From Halieaceae bacterium UBA4452 (GTDB lineage: Bacteria > Pseudomonadota > Gammaproteobacteria > Pseudomonadales > Halieaceae): a stretch of DNA of 64,000 bases. The notes under the pieces were generated by a model. It saw only the letters and a list, made by a program, of their open reading frames with translations, was not told the DNA's origin and made no database searches. A program made the translations under genes and the position numbers. The stretch is from contig DGPA01000027.1 in NCBI GenBank assembly GCA_002389505.1, positions 1-64,000 of the forward strand. The letters are read 5' to 3'. This document shows, in pieces, positions 14,655-24,137 of this stretch (position 1 is the first letter of the stretch; every line of letters begins with the position of its first letter).

Positions 14655-17489
14655 CTAGGCCGTGCTCTTTTCAAGCAAGGGCTTGAGAAAGCGCCCGGTA
14701 TGGGAGTTTGGATTGAGAGACACCTGCTCTGGTGTGCCTGTTGCAATGATCTCTCCACCTCCTGACCCGCCCTCAGGCCCCAAATCGACGAGCCAGTCGG
14801 CGGTTTTTATAACATCAAGATTGTGCTCAATAATCACGACTGTATTACCACCGTCTCGGAGACGATGGAGAACGTCGAGTAGCTGCCGAATGTCCTCAAA
14901 ATGTAAGCCGGTGGTAGGCTCGTCGAGAATGTACAGTGTGTTACCGGTATCGCGTTTAGAGAGTTCCTTGGATAGCTTAATCCGTTGGGCCTCACCACCC
15001 GACAACGTTGTGGCTGCCTGTCCAAGATGAATATACGTCAAACCAACATCCATAAGCGTTTGTAGCTTACGGAAGATGGACGGCACCGCCTCAAAGAAAG
15101 ACAGAGAATCTTCGACGGTCATATCTAGAATCTCGGCGATGCTTTTACCTTTGTAGCGAATCTCCAAGGTCTCTCTGTTGTAGCGCTTACCTTTGCAAAT
15201 GTCGCAAGGGACATAAAGGTCAGGTAGAAAATGCATTTCCACTTTTGTTACGCCATCACCTTGGCAAGCCTCGCAGCGTCCACCACGAACATTAAAGCTG
15301 AATCGGCCAGGCTTATACCCTCTTGACCGCGCCTCTTGGGTACCGGCAAACAGCTCACGAATCGGGGTGAAGATACCGGTGTAGGTTGCTGGATTGGATC
15401 GTGGCGTTCGTCCTATGGGACTCTGGTCAATGTCGATACACTTATCGAATTTATCGAGGCCCTTCACGGCATCGTGATGGGCCGGATGAAGTGTGGTGGC
15501 ACCATTGAGGAATGTTGCCGCGACAGGATAAAGGGTGCCATTTATTAACGTGGATTTCCCCGACCCTGAAACGCCAGTAATGCAAGTCAAACAGCCGATC
15601 GGTAGCGATAAATCGACGTTTTTAAGATTGTTTCCGGCAGCGCCTTTGATCATCAATTGCCGTTTAGGATCGGACTTTTGACGCTTTGTGGGGATGGCGA
15701 TACTGCGCCTACCGGAAAGATAGGCGCCTGTCAGCGAGTCTTCACTAGCGATAATGGCGTTGTAGTCGCCCTGGGCCACAATCTTGCCGCCATGGACCCC
15801 TGCACCGGGGCCAATATCAATGATGTGGTCTGCGCTGCGTATGGCTTCTTCATCGTGTTCAACGACTAGCACGGTATTGCCAATATCCCGCAGGTGAGTC
15901 AGGGTACGCAGCAGACGTTCGTTGTCACGTTGATGCAGACCGATAGAGGGTTCGTCCAGAATATACATCACCCCCACCAGTCCAGCGCCAATTTGAGAGG
16001 CCAGACGGATTCGCTGCGCCTCGCCTCCCGATAATGTTTCTGCGCTGCGATCAAGAGTGAGATAGTTGAGTCCGACATCGACTAAAAACTGATAACGCGC
16101 GCGCAGTTCTTTGAGAATTTTATCGGCAATCTCTCCCTTTCTGCCATCAAGCTGCAATGCATCAAAGTAATCGAGTGCATCACCCACCGGCAACTGAGTA
16201 ATGCTGGGAAGGGTTCGCTCATCGACAAACACACTGCGCGCATCCTCGCATAGGCGGGCACCGCCACAGCTAGGGCAGGCGGCACTTGATACGTATTTTG
16301 ACAGTTCTTCGCGCACTGATTGGGAGTCAGTGTCTTTATAGCGGCGTTCCATATTGGGCAAGACCCCTTCAAAAGCATGGCGCCGCTTAAAGATCGAGCC
16401 ACGATCATTGACGTAGGAAAACTCAATATCTTCACCCTGGCTACCCTGTAAAATAATATTCCGGTGCCGTTTATCCAGCGTTTCGAAGGATTGATCAATG
16501 TCGAAGCCGTAATGATCTGCGAGCGACGTCAGTAAATGAAAGTAGTACACATTGCGCCGGTCCCAACCGCGAATAGCCCCCCCGGCAAGGCTTGCTTCTG
16601 GATGCAGGACCACTCGATTCGCATCAAAATATTGGGTGACACCAAGACCATCACAGCTAGGACAGGCGCCAGCTGGGTTGTTAAAGGAAAACAGGCGCGG
16701 TTCTAATTCGTCGATGGCATGGCCACATTGCGGACAGGCGTACCGGGCAGAAAAAAGCTGTTCTTCGCTGCTCCCGTCCATGGATGCGACACAGGCGAGC
16801 CCATCGGTTAATTCAAGTGCTGTTTCAAAAGACTCAGCTAGTCGTAGACCAAGGTCGTCGCGGACTTTGAATCTATCCACCACCACATCAATACGATGTT
16901 TGCGCTTTTTATCGAGCTCGGGCACGTCATCTAGATCGACAAGAATGCCATCAACGCGCACGCGGATAAAACCAGCGGCGCGCATTTGTTCGAAAATATG
17001 CAAATGCTCACCCTTGCGATCTCGCACCACAGGGGCAAGCAGCATCAGCTTATTTCCTTCGGGCATGGCGAGCACTGCATCGACCATCTGGCTGACTGTT
17101 TGGGCCCGCAGAGTCACACCGTGCGTAGGACAGCGAGGGTCTCCCACACGAGCAAAGAGTAAGCGTAGATAATCATAAATCTCAGTAATCGTTCCTACCG
17201 TTGAGCGCGGATTATGAGACGTTGATTTCTGCTCGATGGAGATAGCCGGCGACAATCCCTCTATGTGGTCAATATCAGGCTTTTCCATCATTGACAAAAA
17301 TTGCCGAGCATAGGTCGACAAAGATTCAACATAGCGCCGCTGCCCTTCAGCGTAGAGGGTATCGAAAGCGAGGGAAGACTTTCCGGAGCCCGATAGACCT
17401 GTGATCACCACCAGCTTATCTCTGGGGATATCGAGATCTATATTTTTAAGGTTGTGGGTGCGCGCGCCGCGGACTTGAATCGTGTCCAT
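14655..17489 (-). CDS. uvrA: Excinuclease ABC subunit A
   Basis: UvrA finds bulky DNA lesions and loads UvrB in nucleotide excision repair. The 944-residue protein has two ABC ATPase modules, with Walker A motifs GLSGSGKSS near residue 32 and GVSGSGKST in the second half. The LSGGEAQRIRLA and LSGGEAQRIKLS signatures and the CxxC zinc modules (CPQCG...CPSC and CEACQ...CDIC) are also present. I chose the start MDTIQVRGARTHNLKN at 17489; a 47-residue in-frame extension has no homology. On the minus strand a -10-like TATACT lies at 17532-17527. I saw no LexA box. Confidence 0.97.
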   Translation of the reverse strand: MDTIQVRGARTHNLKNIDLDIPRDKLVVITGLSGSGKSSLAFDTLYAEGQRRYVESLSTYARQFLSMMEKPDIDHIEGLSPAISIEQKSTSHNPRSTVGTITEIYDYLRLLFARVGDPRCPTHGVTLRAQTVSQMVDAVLAMPEGNKLMLLAPVVRDRKGEHLHIFEQMRAAGFIRVRVDGILVDLDDVPELDKKRKHRIDVVVDRFKVRDDLGLRLAESFETALELTDGLACVASMDGSSEEQLFSARYACPQCGHAIDELEPRLFSFNNPAGACPSCDGLGVTQYFDANRVVLHPEASLAGGAIRGWDRRNVYYFHLLTSLADHYGFDIDQSFETLDKRHRNIILQGSQGEDIEFSYVNDRGSIFKRRHAFEGVLPNMERRYKDTDSQSVREELSKYVSSAACPSCGGARLCEDARSVFVDERTLPSITQLPVGDALDYFDALQLDGRKGEIADKILKELRARYQFLVDVGLNYLTLDRSAETLSGGEAQRIRLASQIGAGLVGVMYILDEPSIGLHQRDNERLLRTLTHLRDIGNTVLVVEHDEEAIRSADHIIDIGPGAGVHGGKIVAQGDYNAIIASEDSLTGAYLSGRRSIAIPTKRQKSDPKRQLMIKGAAGNNLKNVDLSLPIGCLTCITGVSGSGKSTLINGTLYPVAATFLNGATTLHPAHHDAVKGLDKFDKCIDIDQSPIGRTPRSNPATYTGIFTPIRELFAGTQEARSRGYKPGRFSFNVRGGRCEACQGDGVTKVEMHFLPDLYVPCDICKGKRYNRETLEIRYKGKSIAEILDMTVEDSLSFFEAVPSIFRKLQTLMDVGLTYIHLGQAATTLSGGEAQRIKLSKELSKRDTGNTLYILDEPTTGLHFEDIRQLLDVLHRLRDGGNTVVIIEHNLDVIKTADWLVDLGPEGGSGGGEIIATGTPEQVSLNPNSHTGRFLKPLLEKSTA

Positions 17490-17619
17490 AAAAAGTGACT
17501 GCCTTGGGAATGAGAGTAAACAGCCTAGTATACGCAACTCAGCTCTAAAACGACTGATTTCATCCCATGAGTCGGACACCTGACATGCTAGACTCTTGTT
17601 TTTCGTTAAGCTGTGGCGT

Positions 17620-18816
17620 GTGATAAGCAAAGAACCCTACACTAAAAGCGAGCGGCATGCGGTGTTCTCCCTTGCCAGTTTGTATGTTTTTCGTATGCTC
17701 GGTCTTTTTATGGTCTTGCCACTACTGAGTGTTTACGCGTCAGATTTGCCTGGCGCTACGCCGCAGTTGTTGGGCATTGCTCTGGGTGCTTATGGCCTCA
17801 CCCAAGCCCTACTGCAATTACCTTTAGGTTGGCTCTCTGATCGAATTGGGCGACGGCCAGTTGTGCTAGGCGGTTTAGTCATGTTCATTACCGGCAGTGT
17901 AGTGGCGGCCATTGCTGATGACATAGATGACATTATTATCGGGCGGTTCTTGCAAGGCTGTGGCGCTATTGCTGCAGCGCTGACGGCCATGGCTGCAGAT
18001 TACACCCGGGACAGTCAGCGCACTAAGACCATGGCCATTATAGGCGCTAGTGTTGGCCTGTCTTTTATCATCGCGCTGGTGATTGGACCCGCATTAGCGG
18101 CTGTTGGAGGCTTGTCACTGGTATTCTCAGTGACTGCGGGTCTAGGCGTGGTCGGTTTATTAATTGTTGGTTTTGTATTGCCCGACCATTCGCCTCATCA
18201 AGGCAGTCCAGAGCGGGGAGAATTCGAAGTAGAGACAATTTTTGGGGGTGGGCTGCCAGCGTTATACCTTAGTATTTTTTTGTTACACGCCTTATTAATG
18301 GCCGCGTTTCTCGTGGTGCCTACATTACTCGCCGATGAAGTGGGTTTGCCTGCCAATCAACACTGGGCATTTTATTTCGGTGCTGTCATATTATCCCTGC
18401 CTCCAGCGTTGATGATGATGCGTCGAGGGCGGGCAGACGGTGATCCCCGTGGTGTGGTTGCCCTAGCTATAAGCTCAATGGTCGGTGGTGCTCTGGTCGC
18501 GCTGAATGCGCCGACATTGCTATTGATGGGTGTCGGTATGCTGTTGCTATTTGTCGGGGTGAATGCCCTTGAGGCCATCCTGCCAGCGCTATTAACGCGG
18601 CTTGCGCCTAGTCAATCTCGAGGCGCTGCGGCGGGTATTTTCTCGACGAGTCAATTTTTGGGTATTTTTGTTGGTGGTGTCTTGGGCGGCTATGTTATGG
18701 GTGTCGGGGGGGCTAATGCAGTGAGTTATGCGGTCTTTATTGTTTTGGTTATTTGGTTGCCTGTAGTCTTCAAATTGCGTCTGGCGGTATCATCTATAGC
18801 CATTGGCGATGAATAA
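17620..18816 (+). CDS. MFS transporter, YajR-like
   Basis: A predicted inner-membrane transporter of about 398 residues with some twelve hydrophobic segments. MFS motif A is clear near residue 70 (GWLSDRIGRRPVV), followed by FLQGCGAIAAALTAMAADY. The sequence resembles the YajR group of proton-linked exporters but lacks the extra C-terminal domain of E. coli YajR (454 residues). Substrate is unknown. It is divergent from uvrA and followed by ssb, an order I recall from pseudomonads. The start is uncertain: GTG 17620 is used, an in-frame TTG exists at 17596, and neither has a strong ribosome-binding site. Confidence 0.85.
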   Translation: MISKEPYTKSERHAVFSLASLYVFRMLGLFMVLPLLSVYASDLPGATPQLLGIALGAYGLTQALLQLPLGWLSDRIGRRPVVLGGLVMFITGSVVAAIADDIDDIIIGRFLQGCGAIAAALTAMAADYTRDSQRTKTMAIIGASVGLSFIIALVIGPALAAVGGLSLVFSVTAGLGVVGLLIVGFVLPDHSPHQGSPERGEFEVETIFGGGLPALYLSIFLLHALLMAAFLVVPTLLADEVGLPANQHWAFYFGAVILSLPPALMMMRRGRADGDPRGVVALAISSMVGGALVALNAPTLLLMGVGMLLLFVGVNALEAILPALLTRLAPSQSRGAAAGIFSTSQFLGIFVGGVLGGYVMGVGGANAVSYAVFIVLVIWLPVVFKLRLAVSSIAIGDE

Positions 18817-18917
18817 CGGTGTAGGTAGTCGCCTATAGCGCGTTGGATTGCTATAGTCGGCGTTGAGTCGATACGGTAATCGGGCTTGTCGCTCGATAGA
18901 CAAATGTGGAGAAAATT

Positions 18918-19427
18918 ATGGCATCTCGAGGTATTAACAAGGTCATCCTCGTAGGAAATTTGGGCAATGATCCGGAGCATCGTATGCTGCCCTCGGGGGG
19001 TGCGGTGACTAACATAAGTATTGCCACCTCAGAAACATGGAAAGATAAGAGTACCGGTCAGCCGCAGGAGCGGACCGAATGGCATCGAATTGTATTCTTT
19101 AACCGGCTAGCCGAGATTGCCGCTGAATATTTACGCAAAGGCTCTAAAGTCTATGTTGAGGGAAGCCTGCGTACGCGTAAGTGGCAAGATAAGCAATCTG
19201 GCCAGGATCGCTACAGCACCGAAGTCGTTGCCAATGAGATGCAAATGTTAGATAGCCGCGGTGGTGGTAGTGGTGGGGAGGGCGGTTCCTACTCTAGTGC
19301 GCCTGCGCAGGAACAAGATAATTATGGCGGCGGCGGTGGCTTCAATCAGGAGCCTGCAGCACCACAAGGTGGATTTGCACAAACGGGTGGCGCGATTGAC
19401 CCCATGGATGACGACATCCCCTTTTAA
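18918..19427 (+). CDS. ssb: Single-stranded DNA-binding protein
   Basis: SSB coats single-stranded DNA as a tetramer and recruits repair and replication partners through its acidic tip. The 169-residue protein has the OB-fold (residues 1-110, RGINKVILVGNLGNDPE), a glycine- and glutamine-rich linker and the tip DDDIPF. ATG 18918 follows GTGGAGAA, so a start four codons earlier is rejected. It is co-directional with the MFS gene 100 bp upstream and with the next three genes. Confidence 0.97.
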   Translation: MASRGINKVILVGNLGNDPEHRMLPSGGAVTNISIATSETWKDKSTGQPQERTEWHRIVFFNRLAEIAAEYLRKGSKVYVEGSLRTRKWQDKQSGQDRYSTEVVANEMQMLDSRGGGSGGEGGSYSSAPAQEQDNYGGGGGFNQEPAAPQGGFAQTGGAIDPMDDDIPF

Positions 19428-19457
19428 CGATACCGATGGCAGGGAGGTCTTTGGACA

Positions 19458-20339
19458 TTGCGCATTTTGTTGCTGGGGTCGGATACGCCTGTGGGGTATT
19501 CGCTGCGAGCATTCATCCCACCCCTTAAACGGCACGAATTGCTGCTGTTAACCCTCGATGACACTCGCTGGCGGCGTGAGCGCCAGGCGAAAAAAGTCTT
19601 TAAAAAGGCGGCGCCAGATATTGTTATCGATGCGCGCATGGCCAGTCAAATGAGTAGTTATAACCCGCTAGGGCACCCCGATGTGGAGCGCACCGAGTGG
19701 CTGGGACATTTGACGGCTAAAAGTGATGCTCGGTATATCTTTTTATCAAGTTCGCAGGTCTTTTCAGGTGCCATGACTCGCCCTTACAAAGAAACGGATA
19801 AAATTGACGCGGAGACCGGTGTCGGTGTGTTAATGGCTCAGGCGGAGCGTTTGCTCCAAGAGCTTGTGGAACCCACTATTATCGTCCGCTTAGGTTGGTT
19901 ATTTTCAGGGCGCGGCCCCGGACGTTTTAAGCAATTATTGGACCGTCTTAGGGAGGGTAGAGTTGTGCATGCCACCGACACTATTCGCGATTGTCCGGTG
20001 CATACAGCAGAGGTGGCGCGGGTCATTGCGGGTATTGTCGATCAGCTCAGCGTCGGCGCACCTGATAGAGGCATTTATCATTATGGCAGCGCTGGCGATA
20101 CCGGCTGGTTTAGCTTTTGCGAGGCAGCGGTAGCACATGCCAGCCAACATGAGCCCTTCAATGAGGTGACAAATCTGCTCAGAGAGGATCCTGACTCCAG
20201 GGACCTACAGGTCAATCACTCTCTCGATTGCGAAGCTATTCGACATCAGTATGGTATTCAGCGAAGGCCTTGGCGTGACTTTGTGGAGCGAGCAGTCAAT
20301 CGCTATATAGACTTGTATTGCAAGGAGGAATCAAAGTGA
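19458..20339 (+). CDS. RmlD-like NAD(P)-binding protein with altered catalytic motif
   Basis: The 293-residue protein resembles dTDP-4-dehydrorhamnose reductase (RmlD) and other extended SDRs: a Rossmann start (MRILLLGSDTPVGYSL), FLSSSQVFSG at 95-104, and RLGWLFSGRGPGRF. The usual YxxxK catalytic pair, expected about eight and four residues before the Glu of QAE, reads V122 and M126. It may therefore bind a nucleotide without acting as a reductase. The start is TTG 19458 behind AGGGAGG (19441-19447). It lies 30 bp after ssb and overlaps moaB by four bases, suggesting an operon. No rhamnose genes are nearby, so rmlD is not assigned. Confidence 0.7.
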   Translation: MRILLLGSDTPVGYSLRAFIPPLKRHELLLLTLDDTRWRRERQAKKVFKKAAPDIVIDARMASQMSSYNPLGHPDVERTEWLGHLTAKSDARYIFLSSSQVFSGAMTRPYKETDKIDAETGVGVLMAQAERLLQELVEPTIIVRLGWLFSGRGPGRFKQLLDRLREGRVVHATDTIRDCPVHTAEVARVIAGIVDQLSVGAPDRGIYHYGSAGDTGWFSFCEAAVAHASQHEPFNEVTNLLREDPDSRDLQVNHSLDCEAIRHQYGIQRRPWRDFVERAVNRYIDLYCKEESK

Positions 20340-20845
20340 TCAGCGATGAAGGTACGGCGTTAGCGGTGGCAGTGCTGACCATTAGCGATACACGCACTGA
20401 AGATAACGATACGTCAGGTGATTACTTGGTGAATGCGGTCGCTGATGCAGGCCATTACCTAGCAGCTCGACAGTTGGTTAAAGACGATGTCTATGCCATT
20501 CGAGCTGTTGTGTCAGGGTGGATTGCCGATGCTAGCGTCGATGTGATACTGGCTACTGGTGGTACGGGATTTTCAGGGAGAGACTCGACGCCCGAGGCGC
20601 TTATCCCGCTATTTGATAAGACCATTGAGGGCTTTGGAGAAACCTTTCGGCAGGTCTCCTATGAAGAAATCGGCTCATCAACCATTCAGTCGAGGGCTGT
20701 CGGAGGCTTCGCCAATAGTACGGTGGTGTTTTGTATGCCGGGGTCGACAGGCGCCTGCCGTACAGCATGGACTCGTATTATTGCCGAGCAACTCGACAGT
20801 CAGCATAAGCCTTGCAACTATGTGGCTGTTTTAAAAGGCCATTGA
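20336..20845 (+). CDS. moaB: Molybdenum cofactor biosynthesis protein MoaB
   Basis: A 169-residue member of the MoaB/Mog family, which adenylylates molybdopterin or assists that step before molybdate insertion. Motifs are LTISDTRTEDNDTSG near the start, LATGGTGFSGRDSTPEA, and the final MPGSTGACRTAW. GTG 20336 overlaps the previous stop (GTGA) and has an AAGGAGGA site at 20322-20329. It overlaps moeA by one base. Together they could serve the molybdenum formate dehydrogenase encoded 25 kb away. Confidence 0.92.
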   Translation: MISDEGTALAVAVLTISDTRTEDNDTSGDYLVNAVADAGHYLAARQLVKDDVYAIRAVVSGWIADASVDVILATGGTGFSGRDSTPEALIPLFDKTIEGFGETFRQVSYEEIGSSTIQSRAVGGFANSTVVFCMPGSTGACRTAWTRIIAEQLDSQHKPCNYVAVLKGH

Positions 20846-22056
20846 TGATGGCTTTGACGCCGCTCCCAGCAGCGCTTGATAGCTTATTTCAGCAGGTTCC
20901 CAGCGCGCCCACGAGTGAGCATGAAGCCCTGAGTCAGTGCCTCTGGCGAGTCCTTGCGGAGCCGATAGTGGCAGGCATTGATGTCCCCGGTTTTGACAAT
21001 AGCGCCATGGATGGCTACGCAGTCCGCGCGGCCGAGCTGCCAGGGCCGCTGCCAGTGTCACAGCGGATTCCGGCGGGAGTAGCCCCTCGACCATTAGAGC
21101 GGGGTAGTGTTGCCCGAATCTTCACCGGCGCTGTGTTACCTGAGGGGGCTGATACGGTGGTGATGCAGGAGGATGTGCTTGACAAAGACGGCCAACTTAC
21201 CCTGCTTGGGTCCATCACCGAGGGTCAGCACATCCGGCGGCGCGCTGCCGATATTTGTTCGGGTGCTGAAATCTTACCCGCAGGCAGAGTGTTAACGCCT
21301 CAAGATATCGGCCTCGCCGCTTCTGTGGGCTGTGCAACACTCCCGGTGCGCAGGCCACTACGGGTCGCGGTACTGGCCACGGGCGATGAACTCGCCACGC
21401 CGGGTGAGCATCGCGAAGATTGGCAAATTTACAATAGTAATGCTGCACAAATAGGCGCTCAAATTACTGCCATGGGCATGCAGGCCGTTAGTTTTTCGTC
21501 GCTGCCTGACGACCCTTTGATCATTGGTGACGCCTTAGAGCGGGCGGCAGCGCAGGTCGATTGTATTATTACTTGCGGTGGAGTATCGGTCGGCGAAGAA
21601 GATCATGTCCGCGGGCAGATTGAAGCTCGTGGCACATTAACGCTGTGGAAGCTCGCTATTAAGCCCGGCAAACCCTTAGCGTTTGGGCAGGTAGCAGGCT
21701 GTCCAGTGTTCGGTTTGCCGGGTAATCCGGTGGCGGCGTGGACAACATTCGCGTTAGTCGTTAGACCTTGGCTGGCCAAGGCGCAGGGGGCAAATTTACC
21801 TAACCCAAGGCGCCTACAGGTGCGTGCGGATTTTGAGGTGAATCGGGCCGGAAGCAGGGAAGAGTATCTACGTGTCAACGTGCTCGAAGGTCAGCCGCGT
21901 GTCGCTCAAAAAACCCCCGATCAGAGCAGTGGCGTTTTAAGCGGCGTTTGCCAGGCCCAAGGGTTAGCAGTTATCCCCATTGGCGTGACCGTTAGGCGAG
22001 GAGATCTTGTGGACGTGATACTCATGACCGAGTTACTGTCGCCGCTGGTCGCTTGA
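20845..22056 (+). CDS. moeA: Molybdopterin molybdenumtransferase MoeA
   Basis: MoeA inserts molybdenum into adenylylated molybdopterin. The 403-residue protein has the N-terminal MoeA signature DNSAMDGYAVRAAE and IFTGAVLPEGADTVVMQED, the central MoCF-type domain (LATGDELATPGE, ITCGGVSVGEEDHV, FGLPGNPVAAW) and a C-terminal domain. ATG 20845 overlaps the moaB stop in TGATG, so the two are almost surely co-translated. Confidence 0.95.
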   Translation: MMALTPLPAALDSLFQQVPSAPTSEHEALSQCLWRVLAEPIVAGIDVPGFDNSAMDGYAVRAAELPGPLPVSQRIPAGVAPRPLERGSVARIFTGAVLPEGADTVVMQEDVLDKDGQLTLLGSITEGQHIRRRAADICSGAEILPAGRVLTPQDIGLAASVGCATLPVRRPLRVAVLATGDELATPGEHREDWQIYNSNAAQIGAQITAMGMQAVSFSSLPDDPLIIGDALERAAAQVDCIITCGGVSVGEEDHVRGQIEARGTLTLWKLAIKPGKPLAFGQVAGCPVFGLPGNPVAAWTTFALVVRPWLAKAQGANLPNPRRLQVRADFEVNRAGSREEYLRVNVLEGQPRVAQKTPDQSSGVLSGVCQAQGLAVIPIGVTVRRGDLVDVILMTELLSPLVA

Positions 22057-22087
22057 TATCGACGACGTGAATGGTACGACGAAGGCA

Positions 22088-23317
22088 TTATGTCGCCATA
22101 CGCTGAAAAACGAGTGTCGCATTAGTACCGCCAAAACCGAAGCTATTGGACATAACCCGCTCTAGCGGCTTATTGTCAACGCGTTCGCGTATTATGTTCA
22201 TGCCCTCGGCCCCATCATCAAGATCGTCAATATTGGCTGATGCTGCAATAAAGTGATGTTCCATCATCAGGAGAGAGTAAATGGACTCTTGTACCCCGGC
22301 AGCACCGAGTGAATGCCCACTTAACGACTTTGTAGAGCCAATCCATGGGCCGGCATCGCCCATTTGCCCAAACACTTCACGAACGGCTTTCAACTCCTGC
22401 ATATCACCCGCCGGAGTACTGGTGCCGTGAGCATTGATATAGTCAAGGGGCCCATCGACTGTATTCATCGCTTGCTGCATGCAGCGCACCGCCCCTTCGC
22501 CGGAGGGCGCCACCATGTCAAAGCCATCACTGGTAGCACCGTACCCCACTAGCTCCGCATATATTTTTGCTCCACGTGCTTGAGCGTGCTCTAGTGATTC
22601 CAGCACGACCATGCCCCCGCCCCCGGCAATGACGAAGCCATCACGATTGGCATCGTAGGCGCGTGAAGCTTTTTCAGGGGTATCGTTATACTGGGTTGAC
22701 AGTGCACCCATGGCGTCAAACAGACAGCTCAGGGTCCAATGGAGTTCTTCGCCGCCACCGGCAAATACGACATCTTGTTTGCCCAGTTGAATTTGTTCCA
22801 TGCCGTTACCAATACAGTGCGCGCTGGTTGAGCAGGCCGATGAAATTGAGTAATTCACCCCCTTGATTTTGAACGGGGTGGCGAGACAAGCTGATACCGT
22901 GCTGCCCATGGTCTGGGTAACCCGGTAGGGGCCGACGCGACGTAAGCCACGATCTCGTAGAATATCCGCCGCCTCAACTTGACTGGCCGAGGACGCACCG
23001 CCTGAGCCGGCTATAATGCCGGTGCGCGGATGAGACACCTGTTCTGGGGTCAAGCCGGCATCTTCAATGGCTTGCACCATACTGAGATAGGCAAAGCCTG
23101 CTGCATCGCCCATGAAGCGCCACTGTTTGCGATCAATGTGTTCCCCCAGTGTTATTTTGGGTGTGCCAGCGATGTGGGAGCGCATGCCTGCATCAATATG
23201 CTGTTGGCACAGCGATATACCGCTTCGCCCCTCACGTAAAGACTGAGTGACCTGTCGCACGTCATTGCCAAGGCAAGACACAATCCCCATTCCAGTGACA
23301 ACCACTCGAGATACCAT
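22088..23317 (-). CDS. fabB: Beta-ketoacyl-ACP synthase I
   Basis: FabB elongates unsaturated acyl-ACP intermediates with malonyl-ACP. The 409-residue protein has the thiolase-fold catalytic triad Cys162 (SISSACSTSAH), His297 (NAHGTSTPAGD) and His335 (KSLSGHSLGAAG), and ends NSFGFGGTNATLVF. Its ATG overlaps the fabA stop by one base (TAATG). With fabA it forms the anaerobic unsaturated fatty acid pathway. Confidence 0.97.
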   Translation of the reverse strand: MVSRVVVTGMGIVSCLGNDVRQVTQSLREGRSGISLCQQHIDAGMRSHIAGTPKITLGEHIDRKQWRFMGDAAGFAYLSMVQAIEDAGLTPEQVSHPRTGIIAGSGGASSASQVEAADILRDRGLRRVGPYRVTQTMGSTVSACLATPFKIKGVNYSISSACSTSAHCIGNGMEQIQLGKQDVVFAGGGEELHWTLSCLFDAMGALSTQYNDTPEKASRAYDANRDGFVIAGGGGMVVLESLEHAQARGAKIYAELVGYGATSDGFDMVAPSGEGAVRCMQQAMNTVDGPLDYINAHGTSTPAGDMQELKAVREVFGQMGDAGPWIGSTKSLSGHSLGAAGVQESIYSLLMMEHHFIAASANIDDLDDGAEGMNIIRERVDNKPLERVMSNSFGFGGTNATLVFQRMAT

Positions 23318-23859
23318 TAAAAAGATTCCGTAGAGGCGAATAGACCGACTCTGAGATCGGATGCGGTATAGATAATGTTACCATCAACGGCGACCGATCC
23401 ATCGGCGATGCCCATAATAAGCTTGCGCTCGATAACACGCTTTATGTCAATGGTATAGGTGACTTTGGATGCGGTCGGCAAGATTTGTCCAGTAAACTTG
23501 ACTTCACCTGAACCCAGCGCGCGCCCACGCCCCGGATTGCCTCGCCAGCCAAGAAAGAAGCCGACCAGCTGCCACATGGCGTCGAGACCTAAGCAGCCCG
23601 GCATCACCGGATCCCCGGGGAAGTGGCACTCAAAAAACCATAAATCTGGCTTGATATCCAGTTCAGCAATGAGTTGACCTTTGCCCTTTTCACCACCCTC
23701 AGAGCTAATATGAACAATTCGATCCATCATTAACATATGATTCACCGGGAGCTGGGCGTTACCGGGGCCGAAAAGTTCGCCCATACCGCAGGCGATGAGC
23801 TCATCCTTTTCGTAGGAGGATTTTGCAATGTGCACAGGTGTGTTCATGTGAGTATCCAT
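23317..23859 (-). CDS. fabA: 3-hydroxydecanoyl-ACP dehydratase/isomerase
   Basis: FabA dehydrates 3-hydroxydecanoyl-ACP and isomerises the trans-2 to the cis-3 product, the entry to unsaturated fatty acids. The protein has the hot-dog fold catalytic pair His79 (ECHFPGDPVMPG) and Asp93 (GLDAMWQ). It runs 180 residues from ATG 23859. An ATG at 23847 (MNTPVHIAKSS) has a better-spaced GGAT and may be the true start. Close similarity to Pseudomonas FabA runs from ELFGPGNAQLP to the end. Confidence 0.96.
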   Translation of the reverse strand: MDTHMNTPVHIAKSSYEKDELIACGMGELFGPGNAQLPVNHMLMMDRIVHISSEGGEKGKGQLIAELDIKPDLWFFECHFPGDPVMPGCLGLDAMWQLVGFFLGWRGNPGRGRALGSGEVKFTGQILPTASKVTYTIDIKRVIERKLIMGIADGSVAVDGNIIYTASDLRVGLFASTESF

Positions 23860-23935
23860 TACCAGCGTTATTTGGCCAAGAGAGGGTAAATGCCGTGGGC
23901 TCCCGATCGGGCTGCAACATTGCGCCCGAACCGTA

Positions 23936-23963
23936 ATTGTAGTTCCTTAACACCAGTTGTCCA
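23936..23963 (-). promoter_or_regulatory. Predicted fabAB promoter
   Basis: On the minus strand TGGACA (23963-23958), a 16-bp spacer and TACAAT (23941-23936) give a good sigma-70 match about 75 bp upstream of the fabA start. I saw no clear FabR- or DesT-like palindrome overlapping it. The rest of the 278-bp region up to manC has no other feature I can support. Confidence 0.55.
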
Positions 23964-24137
23964 CCTCGGCGTTAGCATGGTCTCACAGTGGTCACAAAAT
24001 ACTTACTGCTGGCAACGGTAAGGGCTGTCCGCTCAATATCCATGGCCCCTAGATTAGAAAGAATTAAACGCCGCTAAAGGGTGGCAGGGATCGGTGCCTG
24101 GTTTACACTGTCGGGCGTTGAAAGGAAGGAGTGATGG

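Noticed and set aside
17490..17619. Search for a LexA box between uvrA and the MFS gene
   Set aside because: No CTG-N10-CAG with the expected AT-rich centre was found, so SOS control of uvrA is not claimed.
24060..24137. Sigma-54 or sigma-70 promoter before manC
   Set aside because: A TACACT exists but no matching -35 at the right distance, and the TGGCA-like element lacks the GC partner at the right spacing.
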